From the NCBI GenBank assembly GCA_963718315.1, contig CAVQZC010000003.1:186001-250000 (forward strand): a DNA stretch of 64,000 bases. Direction: 5' to 3'. Source of the DNA: CAVQZC01 sp963718315. Lineage in GTDB: Bacteria; Actinomycetota; Thermoleophilia; Gaiellales; JAICJC01. A program made the translations under genes and the position numbers. Positions 1-7,672 of the stretch are shown one piece after another (position 1 is the first letter of the stretch; the number at the start of each line of letters is the position of its first letter). The notes beneath the pieces were generated by a model, which did no database searches, was not told the DNA's origin, and saw only the letters and a program-made list of their open reading frames with translations.

Positions 1-248
1 CTGACAACGTCGGGCGTCGAATAGAGCGTTGCCGCCGGACGGCCGGAGATCGCGGGTGGCTTCCATGTCCAGGTTTTGCTGAGAGCCGCGACCTTCGCCG
101 GTGTCACCGTCGGATCGGCGGACACCGAGCTGTGAAGCGGGGAGGCGAGAAACGCAGCCCAGTTCGAGCCCGTGGCCGCCTGCGAGCTGACAGCTGTCGC
201 TGCCACCAGGCCAACAACACTTAGTGCGATCCGACGCCAGGGAGCCAC
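1..248 (-). CDS. Partial secreted PQQ-like beta-propeller protein (N-terminus)
   Basis: The frame is open from a GTG at 248 to the left window edge, so only the first 82 residues are visible. They begin with a basic start (VAPWRRIAL), a hydrophobic stretch and an alanine-rich cleavage region, which is a typical Sec signal peptide. The mature part starts NWAAFLASPLHSS and continues into VTPAKVAALSKTWTW, the way PQQ-binding-like (BamB-type) repeat proteins begin. A purine-rich GAGAGAGAGG lies about 8 bases before the GTG and supports this start. Function beyond an exported beta-propeller is not determinable from this fragment. Confidence 0.6.
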   Translation of the reverse strand, partial: MAPWRRIALSVVGLVAATAVSSQAATGSNWAAFLASPLHSSVSADPTVTPAKVAALSKTWTWKPPAISGRPAATLYSTPDVV

Positions 249-331
249 TCGCGGAGCCTCTCTCTCGTTCAGACAACGAGAAGCGCTAACAGCCTACTCC
301 TGTTTGCGGACGTTTGCTCGCACGCAGACCA

Positions 332-362
332 GCGGCCCCGCCCAGATGATGGACGGGGCCGC
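332..362 (-). terminator. Hairpin after the permease gene
   Basis: GCGGCCCCG at 332-340 pairs perfectly with CGGGGCCGC at 354-362 around a 13-base loop. It lies 16 bases past the stop codon of the permease. There is no T-run, as is common for terminators in high-GC actinobacteria. Confidence 0.55.
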
Positions 363-377
363 CAGAGAGAGGGACGG

Positions 378-1966
378 TCAGTCGCCCGCGGTGGTCGGCT
401 CGGGCTCGGGCAGATCCACGGTGCGGATCGGGCCCTTGAACCAGTTCTTCGCCGACACTTGCCAGTACACGAATGCGTACAACGCGACCGCGCCGACGAT
501 CAGCGGGCAGTAGTTGATCGACCCGTTGTTCCAGGCAAACCCTGCGTCGCCCGGGATGCCTAACGGCGAGGTGGGGAGGCAGGCGATGACGCAGACCACG
601 ATCACCTCGACGACGGCGACCGGGCACATCCATTTGTACTTGCTGCCAAGCGTCCACGGCCCGGCCTGGAATCTGCTGCCCATCCGCCAGCGCAGAAACA
701 CTGGGATCACGTAGGCGAGGTAGAGGCCCACTACCGTGACGGATGCCAGGGCGTAGAACGCAACCGGCACCCGGGCGGCGTTGCCGTACAAGGCCGGAAG
801 GGTGACGATGGCGCAGACGCCGGCCATGCCGAGCGTTGCGTTGCGAGGCGCCCGGTTCGACGCCACCTTCGACCACACCTGGTGACCGGGGATGGCCCGG
901 TCGCGGCTGAACGCGTACATCATCCGCGAGGCGCTGGTCAGACCGGAGCCGCCGCAGAAGAACTGGCCGATGGTGGAGATGATCATCACGGCCTTGAACC
1001 CGGCCAGACCGAGTGCGGTCGCGAAGATACCGATCGACGAGCCGGCGCCGTACGGGTTGGCGGTCGAGATAACGTCTGCGTTCTTCACCGCGAACAGGAA
1101 CCCCAGCAGCAGGATCCAGCCGCCGATCGCCGAGTAGAACACCGACCGCCACATACCCTGGGCGGCCGCCTTGGCGGCTCCCGTGGTCTCTTCCGAGAGG
1201 TGAGCGGAGGCGTCGAAGCCGGTGATCGTGTACTGGGTCAGGATCACCCCCAGCGGCACGACGTAGAGGAAGAACTTGAGCCCGCTGGTCCCGCCGGAGA
1301 AGCCGGAGTTGTTGATCCAGTGCGTAAACACGAACGAGGCGCTCTGATGCGAGCTCGGGCCGAAGATCAGGATCAGGACGATGACTCGACGCTCCCACGA
1401 TGTGCCAGTAGGCGGACGTGTTGTTCCAGAACGCCAGGATGTGAGAGGGGAACAGGTTGATGAACACGTGAACAGCCAGGATTCAGCAGGAACCATCCGA
1501 AGATGTACTTCAGGTTGAACGCGTCGTAGCTGGTGTCGAACAGCCCGATCGTGTACGACAGGAAGGACGCGCACGCGTAGTCCACCGAGGCGACAACGCC
1601 CACCAGGCCGATCAGGTTGAACCACCCGGTGTACCACCCAGCCTTTGGGCCTCCGAGCTTTGCGGCCCAGTAGTAGATCCCGCCTGCCGTGGGCATCGCC
1701 GAGACGACCTCGGCCATGCATAGCGCAACGATCAGGATGAGAGCAGCTACAACCGGCCAGCCGATCGAGACCATGACCGGCCCACCGTTGTTCCAGGCCG
1801 CGAAGAAGTTCGTGAAGCAGCCGGCCAGGATCGAGATGATGGAGAACGAGATCGCGAAGTTGGTGAAGCCACCCCAGGAGCGCTCGAGCTCCTGTTTGTA
1901 GCCCAGCTCGGCGAGCCGTTGTTCGTCGGCGTCGAGCTGGCGCTGGGTCGGCGGAGACTCAGCCAT
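378..1966 (-). CDS. APC family amino acid permease, two frameshifts
   Basis: Reconstructed product is a roughly 530-residue multi-spanning amino acid permease of the APC superfamily that imports amino acids or amines by cation symport or exchange. The N-terminal part (start ATG 1966, preceded by AAGGAG) has the family sequence ELERSWGGFTNFAISFSIIS and the AMPTAGGIYYW loop. The C-terminal part carries the later membrane helices and ends at 378. The frame breaks twice: near 1480 (an extra C in AATCCTGG) and near 1386 (an extra base in GCGTCGAGTC). The 95-bp middle piece, with INLFPSHILAFWNNTSA, lies in a third frame. Both breaks behave as +1 insertions and conserved residues continue on each side, so sequence error or a very young pseudogene is likely. 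Confidence 0.85.
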
Positions 1967-1994
1967 CCTTGCTCCTTCCCTAGGACTGCAGACA

Positions 1995-2010
1995 ACCGGG
2001 CTATACCGGT
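1995..2010 (-). promoter_or_regulatory. Inverted repeat overlapping the permease promoter
   Basis: ACCGG (1995-1999) and CCGGT (2006-2010) flank GCTATA; read on the minus strand this spacer is TATAGC, a plausible -10 box about 35 bases before the permease ATG. The arrangement suggests an operator over the promoter, but no regulator is adjacent. Confidence 0.35.
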
Positions 2011-2087
2011 GATGGCGCGACTATACGGCTTGCACCTGCGCATGTCGACGGCAGGACTTGGCGTCAGTCGCCAGAACTCCTGCCGCG

Positions 2088-2957
2088 ATGGGACCCGCGC
2101 CCGTACGGCTGCTGCGCGTGGCCGCCGTGGCGTGCCTGGCGGTCGCGGTGCTGAACGCCTTGCTCGCCAAGCAGCACGAGTGGGGCCAGACGACCGAGGG
2201 CTGGCTGCTGGTCGTCTCCGGGCTGGCCCTGATCGCCGCCCACGTCCTGTTCGACCGCGGCGGGCCCGGGCCTACCCGGCGGCCGGAGTTGCTGCTGGCG
2301 GGTGTGCTCGGTGCGGTCTTCCTGCCACTCGGGCTGGTGCTGCTGCTGCTCTCGCCGGCCGCCTACCTCACCTACACGGCCTACTCGTCGGTGCCCTTCA
2401 TCGGCCTGCTCGGTGTCAGCGGACGCGTCGCCGGGGACGCGCTTCTCATCTCCACACTGGTGTATGCCGCCGCCTACGTCGTCGGCCGCCACCCGCGCTG
2501 GCTGACCGCGACGCCGCTGGCTCTGATCGTGGGCGCCGACCTCCGCATCCAGGGCTCGACCACCGTCGGCGGACCCAGCTGGGGCCGGTTCATCCTGCTG
2601 GCAGCCGGCGTGCTGGTGCTGGAGGTCGTCGGCGAGCGCCTCGCCGACGAGGACGGCCGTAACCTGAAGGTGGCGGGCGCCCTGCTGGTGCCTCTCGTCT
2701 ACGTCACCGCTCCGGCCGCCCGGCATCCGGGAACGCAGCGCGACATCATTCTGGCCGTGCTGATCGGCCTGCTCGCGCTGCTGGCCAACCGCCGGCTGAC
2801 CGTCGGGATCGGGGCGGCGCTGGTCGTCATGGTCGCCGTGACGGGCTACGAGATCGTGCGCGCCGGAAGCCTGATCCCGGCGCTCGTGACCGCGGTTATC
2901 GCCGTCGTCCTACTGGTGGCTGCGCAGCGCGCTCCGGTGCCCTACCGACAGCGATAG
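2088..2957 (+). CDS. Multi-spanning membrane protein, unknown
   Basis: A 289-residue hydrophobic protein with about eight predicted membrane segments separated by short basic loops, beginning MGPAPVRLLRVAAVAC. A TTG at 2058 would extend it by ten residues, but the ATG at 2088 gives a standard membrane N-terminus. I recognise no family motif or catalytic residue. The last 48 bases overlap the 3' end of the convergent metB gene, which is unusual and means the two transcripts share sequence. Confidence 0.7.
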   Translation: MGPAPVRLLRVAAVACLAVAVLNALLAKQHEWGQTTEGWLLVVSGLALIAAHVLFDRGGPGPTRRPELLLAGVLGAVFLPLGLVLLLLSPAAYLTYTAYSSVPFIGLLGVSGRVAGDALLISTLVYAAAYVVGRHPRWLTATPLALIVGADLRIQGSTTVGGPSWGRFILLAAGVLVLEVVGERLADEDGRNLKVAGALLVPLVYVTAPAARHPGTQRDIILAVLIGLLALLANRRLTVGIGAALVVMVAVTGYEIVRAGSLIPALVTAVIAVVLLVAAQRAPVPYRQR

Positions 2958-4073
2958 CGCGGCGTCCAGGTCTTCGATCAGGTCGTCGGCCGACTCGATC
3001 CCCACCGACAGCCGCACCAGGTTCGATGGCGTCGCAAACGGCGCGTCCGCCGTCGATGCGTGCGTCATCCGCGCGGGATGCTCGATCAGGCTCTCGACAC
3101 CGCCCAGGCTCTCGGCCAGCGCCCACACCTTCGTCCGTGCCACCAGATCGACTGCCAGCTGCTCCGACTCGACCAGGAACGACACCATCCCGCCGAAGTC
3201 GCGCATCTGCCGCTCGGCGATCTCGTGCCCGGGGTGGCTGGCCAGCCCGGGGTACAGCACCTTCTCCACCGCCGAGTGGCCCTCCAGGTGCCCGACCACC
3301 GCCCTGGCGTTCTCGCAGTGCTGGCGCATCCTCACGGCCAGCGTCTTCAGGCCGCGCAGGCACAGCCAGGCGTCGAACGGGCCGGGGATCGCGCCCAGCG
3401 AGTTCTGCAGGAAGCCGAGCTGCTCGTCGAGGGCGGCGTCGGCGGTCACCGCGCAGCCCCCGACCAGGTCGGAGTGCCCACCCAGGTACTTGGTGGTCGA
3501 GTGGACGACGATGTCGGCGCCCAGCTCCAGCGGCCGCTGCAGGTACGGCGAGGCGAACGTGTTGTCGACCACGACCAGCGCGCCCACGTCGTGGGCAGCC
3601 CGCGCCGCGGCCGCGATGTCGATCACGTTCAGCAGCGGGTTGGTGGGCGACTCCAGCCAGACCAGCCGCGTCCGCTCGTCGAGGTGCGATGCCATGTCCT
3701 GGTTGCACGCGTCCGCCGACACGAAGCTGAACTCGTAGCCCTTGGGCGCATAGACCTTCGAGAACAGGCGGTAGGTGCCGCCGTAGACGTCGTTCACCGA
3801 GACGATCCGGTCGCCCGGTGAGACGAGGTGCATGACCGTCGTGGCGGCCGCCATCCCGGAGCCAAACGCCCGGCCGTGGCTGCCGCCCTCGAGCGACGCC
3901 ATGCAGGCCTCGAACGCCTCCCGCGTCGGGTTGGCAGTGCGCGCGTAGTCGTAACGAAACTCCCCGACCGCCTGCTGGACGTAGGTCGAGGTCTGGTAGA
4001 TGGGGACGGTGACCGCTCCGGTCAGCGGATCCGGCTCCTGGCCGTCGTGGATTGCGCGGGTCTCGAAGTCCAT
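2910..4073 (-). CDS. metB: Cystathionine gamma-synthase/gamma-lyase (PLP enzyme)
   Basis: A 387-residue Cys/Met-metabolism PLP enzyme. It probably makes cystathionine from an activated homoserine and cysteine, or cleaves cystathionine to cysteine; the sequence alone does not separate the two. Visible features: the N-terminus TRAIHDGQEPDPLTGAV, the substrate-site YDYARTANPTR, and the PLP lysine in HSTTKYLGGHSD near residue 195. Start ATG 4073 shares one base with the stop of the upstream gene (TGATG), so translation is coupled. It is the last gene of the cbs-ycaQ-metB operon; pairing with cystathionine beta-synthase favours a role in (reverse) transsulfuration. Confidence 0.9.
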   Translation of the reverse strand: MDFETRAIHDGQEPDPLTGAVTVPIYQTSTYVQQAVGEFRYDYARTANPTREAFEACMASLEGGSHGRAFGSGMAAATTVMHLVSPGDRIVSVNDVYGGTYRLFSKVYAPKGYEFSFVSADACNQDMASHLDERTRLVWLESPTNPLLNVIDIAAAARAAHDVGALVVVDNTFASPYLQRPLELGADIVVHSTTKYLGGHSDLVGGCAVTADAALDEQLGFLQNSLGAIPGPFDAWLCLRGLKTLAVRMRQHCENARAVVGHLEGHSAVEKVLYPGLASHPGHEIAERQMRDFGGMVSFLVESEQLAVDLVARTKVWALAESLGGVESLIEHPARMTHASTADAPFATPSNLVRLSVGIESADDLIEDLDAALSLSVGHRSALRSHQ

Positions 4074-5215
4074 CAGGACCGGACGATACTCGACACGCCG
4101 ACCGCGTCGGCGAGCCGTCGAAGCGCCCTCTCGAGCGCTTCCTCGCGGCTGTCGCTCCAGCGCACCTTCGGCTCGCGGTGGAATGCCTGCAGCCGCAGCT
4201 CGCCGGCGGCGCGGTCGGTCTTCAGGTCGGCCCGGCCGACGATCCGGTCGCCGTGCACGAAGGGCAGCACGTAGTAGCCGTACTGCCGCTCGTGCGGCCG
4301 CTTGTAGACCTCGATCAGGTGGTCGAAGCCGATCACGCGCTGGGCGAACGGCCGGTCCCAGAGCAGGTTGTCGAACGGCGACAAAAGGACGGCCGCCGTG
4401 GGCGCTCGGGAGCCGACCGGCGCGCCTGCGTCGACCAGCACCGGCGCCCCGCCGTCGGCCACGGCCACCCGCTCCAGCACGCCCTCGCTCACCAGGTGCT
4501 CGACGTGGGGGCGGATCCGCGCCACCCCTCCCCGCAGCCGGTTGTGCTCGACGATGCCCGACTCGGTCAGCGCGCCGCGGGCGCGCACCGCCCGCGCGAT
4601 CAGCGTGCGCAGGTACTCGTCGGCGCCGGGCACCGGGGCGCCCAGCACCTCGTCGGGGAGCACCCGCTCGGGAAGGTCGTACAGCCGCTGGAAGCCCTGG
4701 CGGCCGGCGATCGCGAGCTGCCCCGCCGTCCACAGCGCCTCCAGCATCCGCTTGGCGGGCTTCAGGCTCCACATCCCGGTGCCGCGCTGCCCCTCGAAGT
4801 GGCGCGAGCCGAGCGGCCCGCGCTCTCGGATCTCGCCGAGCACCTGGTCGGCAAGCTCGGGCTCCTTCTCGATGATTGCGCCCCACCACGGATGGGTGCC
4901 GTCGTTGACCATCACGTGGCGGTAGAGCGGCCAGTCCGCAACCGGGAGCAGGCAGCACTCGTGGGCCCAGTATTCGAACAGCGCTCCACGCTCCAGCAGT
5001 CTTGACACGGTGGCCCGCGGGTAGGCCCCGACCCGCGATGCCAGCGTGATCCGGTGGCTGCGGTCGACCGTCGAGATGGAGTCGAGCTGCACGGCCGACA
5101 GCCGGGCAACGGCGGCGGCGACCTCGATCGGCCGGCCCCGCCGGCTGCGCGAGGCGTACCCCTGGGCAGCGATCACGTGGCGGCGGAGCTCCGCCACCGA
5201 GACGGTGCGCGTCAT
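4073..5215 (-). CDS. ycaQ: YcaQ/AlkZ-family DNA glycosylase (HTH_42 winged helix)
   Basis: A 380-residue member of the winged-helix HTH_42 family. Characterised members (E. coli YcaQ, Streptomyces AlkZ) are DNA glycosylases that unhook interstrand crosslinks or remove bulky alkyl adducts. The catalytic Gln-x-Asp motif of the YcaQ type is present as VQLDSIS with Q43 and D45. Length is normal. It overlaps cbs by ATGA (5212-5215) and metB by one base, so it is embedded in a sulfur-metabolism operon. Why a repair enzyme sits there is unknown. Confidence 0.85.
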   Translation of the reverse strand: MTRTVSVAELRRHVIAAQGYASRSRRGRPIEVAAAVARLSAVQLDSISTVDRSHRITLASRVGAYPRATVSRLLERGALFEYWAHECCLLPVADWPLYRHVMVNDGTHPWWGAIIEKEPELADQVLGEIRERGPLGSRHFEGQRGTGMWSLKPAKRMLEALWTAGQLAIAGRQGFQRLYDLPERVLPDEVLGAPVPGADEYLRTLIARAVRARGALTESGIVEHNRLRGGVARIRPHVEHLVSEGVLERVAVADGGAPVLVDAGAPVGSRAPTAAVLLSPFDNLLWDRPFAQRVIGFDHLIEVYKRPHERQYGYYVLPFVHGDRIVGRADLKTDRAAGELRLQAFHREPKVRWSDSREEALERALRRLADAVGVSSIVRS

Positions 5216-6612
5216 CTGCGGGTGCGGGTGTGCGCCAGGTACTCGAGCAGGTCGGAGCGGGTCAGCATCCCGGCCGGGCGGCCGCCGGCGGCGACCACCA
5301 CCGCCGGGCTGCCGCCGGTCAGGTCGGCGTACACCCGGTCGATCGACTCGGCGGCATCGATCACGTGCAGCGGCGGCTGCATCGCCTGGGCGACGCCGTC
5401 GCGCAGCGCATCGGGGTTCGTGAAGACGCGGTCGAGGACGCTGCGCTCGTGCACGCTGCCGACCAGGTCGGCCAGCGCGGGCGGATCCTCGCGGGCGACG
5501 GGCAGCTGCGAGATGCCGTAGCGCTGCATCAGCTCGATCGCCTCGCCGACCGTCTGGCCGGCCTGGATCACCACCAGCTCGGGCACGTCGTGGTCGTGGT
5601 GGTCGTCGCCCTTGGCGGCCAGGACGTCGGCCACCGACGGCGGCGGCTGGTCGCGCTCCACGAAGCCGTACTGGATCATGTAGGTGTCGTCGTAGAACTT
5701 CGAGAGGTAGGCGCGGCCGCTGTCGGGGATCAGCGTCAGTACCGTCGACCCCGCCGGCATCTGCGCCGCCACCTCGAGCGCCGCGTGCACCGCGGTGCCG
5801 CCCGAGCCGCCGACCAGCAGCCCTTCCTCACGTGCCATCCGCCGCGCGGTCAGGAACGAGTCGCGGTCGGAGACCGTGACGAAGTCGTCGATCACCTCGA
5901 GGTCCATGGTGGTCGGGTAGAAGTCCTCGCCGATTCCCTCGACCAGGTAGGGGTGGACGTCGTCCGGCTGCGAGTAGATCGACCCCTCCGGGTCGGCGCC
6001 GACGATCCGGATCGAGGGATCCTGCTGCTTCAGGTAGCGGGCGACACCGGAGACGGTTCCACCGGTGCCGAGGGCGATCACGACCGCCTGCACGTCGCCG
6101 CCGGTCTGCTCCCAGATCTCGGGCCCGGTGGTCTCGAAGTGCGCCTGCGGGTTGGCCATGTTGGCGTACTGGTTGGGCTTGTAGGCGCCGGGGATCTCCT
6201 CGGCCAGCCGGTCGGACACCGAGTAGTAGCTCTCGGGCGACTCGGGCTCGACGGCGGTCGGGCAGATCACCACCTCGGCGCCGTAGGCGCGCAGCAGCGA
6301 GATCTTCTCCTGGCTCATCTTGTCGGGCATCACGAAGACGCACCGGTACCCCTTCAGCGCGGCCGCGATGGCCAGGCCGACGCCGGTGTTGCCGGAGGTT
6401 GGCTCGACGATCGTGCCGCCCGGCTTGAGCTTCCCGTCACGCTCTGCGGCCTCGATCATCCGCAGGCCGATCCGGTCCTTGACCGAGCCGCCGGGATTCA
6501 GGTACTCGAGCTTGGCGAGCACCGTCGAGCCGGTGCCCTCAGCCAGCCGCTGGAGGCGGACGATCGGCGTGTTGCCGACCAGGTCGAGCACCGAGGGGTA
6601 GTCGCGGGCCAT
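5212..6612 (-). CDS. cbs: Cystathionine beta-synthase with C-terminal CBS domain pair
   Basis: A 466-residue PLP enzyme that condenses homocysteine with serine to give cystathionine. The catalytic fold-type II domain covers residues 1 to about 325: VGNTPIVRL at the N-terminus, the PLP lysine in GGSVKDR (K45), the substrate loop TSGNTG, and the PLP-phosphate loop GTGGTVSG. Residues about 345-466 form two CBS motifs (QTVGEAIELMQRYGISQLPV and a second repeat ending AGMLTRSDLLEYLA). Start ATG 6612 matches family N-termini; the upstream in-frame codons are non-coding leader. First gene of the operon and preceded by the structured leader described separately. Confidence 0.93.
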   Translation of the reverse strand: MARDYPSVLDLVGNTPIVRLQRLAEGTGSTVLAKLEYLNPGGSVKDRIGLRMIEAAERDGKLKPGGTIVEPTSGNTGVGLAIAAALKGYRCVFVMPDKMSQEKISLLRAYGAEVVICPTAVEPESPESYYSVSDRLAEEIPGAYKPNQYANMANPQAHFETTGPEIWEQTGGDVQAVVIALGTGGTVSGVARYLKQQDPSIRIVGADPEGSIYSQPDDVHPYLVEGIGEDFYPTTMDLEVIDDFVTVSDRDSFLTARRMAREEGLLVGGSGGTAVHAALEVAAQMPAGSTVLTLIPDSGRAYLSKFYDDTYMIQYGFVERDQPPPSVADVLAAKGDDHHDHDVPELVVIQAGQTVGEAIELMQRYGISQLPVAREDPPALADLVGSVHERSVLDRVFTNPDALRDGVAQAMQPPLHVIDAAESIDRVYADLTGGSPAVVVAAGGRPAGMLTRSDLLEYLAHTRTRR

Positions 6613-6689
6613 GTGCGGTGGGACTGTAGAGGAGCCAACCCTCGTTCGGAGGGCTGGGGTAGCCGTCCAACCCGCGGTCAAGCCTCCCG

Positions 6690-6738
6690 AAAAAAGGCAT
6701 GCCCGTGGCCCCGGGCGGCTCCACACCCGGGGCCACGG
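6690..6738 (-). terminator. Strong intrinsic terminator in the cbs leader
   Basis: A perfect 13-bp stem, CCGTGGCCCCGGG at 6703-6715 with CCCGGGGCCACGG at 6726-6738, encloses a 10-base loop. On the minus strand it is followed, after seven bases, by six T (6695-6690). It stands between the upstream RNA structures and the cbs start codon, which is the layout of transcription attenuation. Confidence 0.8.
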
Positions 6739-6742
6739 AGCT

Positions 6743-6857
6743 GGAGACCTGGGCGCACCACAGCTTGGTGTAGACCCCAAGGAGAGTGCGCCCGTCTGGT
6801 CTCGTGGCACACGCGGGGATGAGCGTGTGCCATCTTGCAGTACAGCACTGCGAGACC
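6743..6857 (-). promoter_or_regulatory. Structured leader RNA of cbs-ycaQ-metB, candidate riboswitch
   Basis: Read on the minus strand, GGTCTCG (6857-6851) pairs with CGAGACC (6804-6798) and encloses two hairpins: a short CAGT/ACTG hairpin (6850-6838) and a 9-bp GGCACACGC/GCGTGTGCC hairpin (6831-6806) with an 8-base loop. This makes a three-way junction. Next comes an 8-bp hairpin, GGGCGCAC/GTGCGCCC, at 6793-6751 with an inner CTTGG/CCAAG stem. The same CGAGACC segment can instead pair with GGTCTC at 6749-6744, which would extend the second hairpin and destroy the junction. Two exclusive folds ahead of a terminator are typical of a ligand-sensing switch. By eye it does not match SAM-I, SAM-II, SAM-IV, SAH, cobalamin or T-box consensus sequences. 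Confidence 0.6.
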
Positions 6858-6935
6858 CTTAATGCGTCCCTCAAAAGGGGGTCGTCATGCCCGCACGCAG
6901 CAAAGTCTCATGCGCACACGAAGGCGCAGAACATG

Positions 6936-7631
6936 TCATGTCAGACGCGCGACGACGGCGCCGCCCGAATCGACCGACACGGCGGTCGGGACGACCCCGA
7001 TTCCGTACTTGCGCGCCAGGTCGGGGCGGGCCTTGACGTCGACCGTGATCACGGTCCTGCCCTGCTCGCGGAACGTCCGCTCGAGGGCATGGCAGTCCGA
7101 GCAGAGCGGGTGCGTGAACTCGACCACGGCGTCTGCGATGAGCGGCTCGGTGAGGTCGCCGGGGTCGATCGACCGTAGGTCGCGGTGGCCGATTCCGCGC
7201 AGGCGTGCGGCCAACCGGTACATCTCGCAGCCGGTGCAGAACCCGGTCGCGGCTGCCAGCAGCGCGAGGGCGGCAACCAGCGAGCCGAGCACCGCTCCCA
7301 GCAGCGCGAAGCCGGCCAGGTAGGCGATCGAGGCGGCGGTGAGCACGACCAGCCCGATGACGTTGGCGGCACGTGGCGGGCGGGAGTCCTCGAGCGGCCC
7401 CTCACCGAAGCGCGGCTGAATCAGCTCGAAGTAGGCGACGCAGGAGAGGCACCAGCGGCGGCCGAACCGCAGGCCCAGAGCCAGCTGCAGCGCCAGCAGC
7501 GCGAGCAGCGGCCAGAACCCCGTGACCACCGCGATCAGCGCGCCAACGCCGATCACCGTCTGGTTGGCACGCGGAGCGCGGGCGTCGATGACGTCCAGGT
7601 CGCGGTATGGGTCGGCAGTTCGTACGGCCAT
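6936..7631 (-). CDS. DUF4395 membrane protein fused to thioredoxin-like domain
   Basis: A 231-residue protein. The first 150 residues match the DUF4395 pattern: several membrane segments with paired cysteines in the RRWCLSC and FCTGC motifs. The last 75 residues form a thioredoxin-like fold, starting VVEFTHPLCSDCHALE with a CxxC motif, then VDVKARPDLARKYGIGVVPT containing the cis-proline region. A membrane thiol-redox role is likely. It follows the ABC exporter on the same strand with a 41-bp gap and may be co-transcribed, although a TAGACT box and a palindrome before its start suggest its own promoter. Confidence 0.8.
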   Translation of the reverse strand: MAVRTADPYRDLDVIDARAPRANQTVIGVGALIAVVTGFWPLLALLALQLALGLRFGRRWCLSCVAYFELIQPRFGEGPLEDSRPPRAANVIGLVVLTAASIAYLAGFALLGAVLGSLVAALALLAAATGFCTGCEMYRLAARLRGIGHRDLRSIDPGDLTEPLIADAVVEFTHPLCSDCHALERTFREQGRTVITVDVKARPDLARKYGIGVVPTAVSVDSGGAVVARLT

Positions 7632-7634
7632 GAG

Positions 7635-7646
7635 TTTGGATCCAAA
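7635..7646 (-). promoter_or_regulatory. Perfect 12-bp palindrome before the DUF4395 start
   Basis: TTTGGATCCAAA lies three bases upstream of the ATG at 7631 and just downstream of a possible -10 box (TAGACT on the minus strand). It could be an operator; no direct evidence. Confidence 0.3.
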
Positions 7647-7672
7647 GTCTAGCGGTGCGGCGGGAGCCTTGG

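Noticed and set aside
4074..4958. N-terminal extension of metB by almost 300 residues
   Set aside because: The extension is antisense-like, Arg/Gly-rich and lies wholly within ycaQ; the ATG at 4073 gives a normal-length enzyme.
5230..6822. A 530-codon plus-strand frame opposite cbs
   Set aside because: It is the complement of a highly GC-biased coding region, rich in His/Arg/Val/Gly without domain features. cbs on the other strand has full motif support.
6613..6860. Known SAM riboswitch or T-box for the cbs leader
   Set aside because: The conserved cores of SAM-I, SAM-IV, SAH and the T-box sequence could not be found; kept only as an unassigned structured leader.
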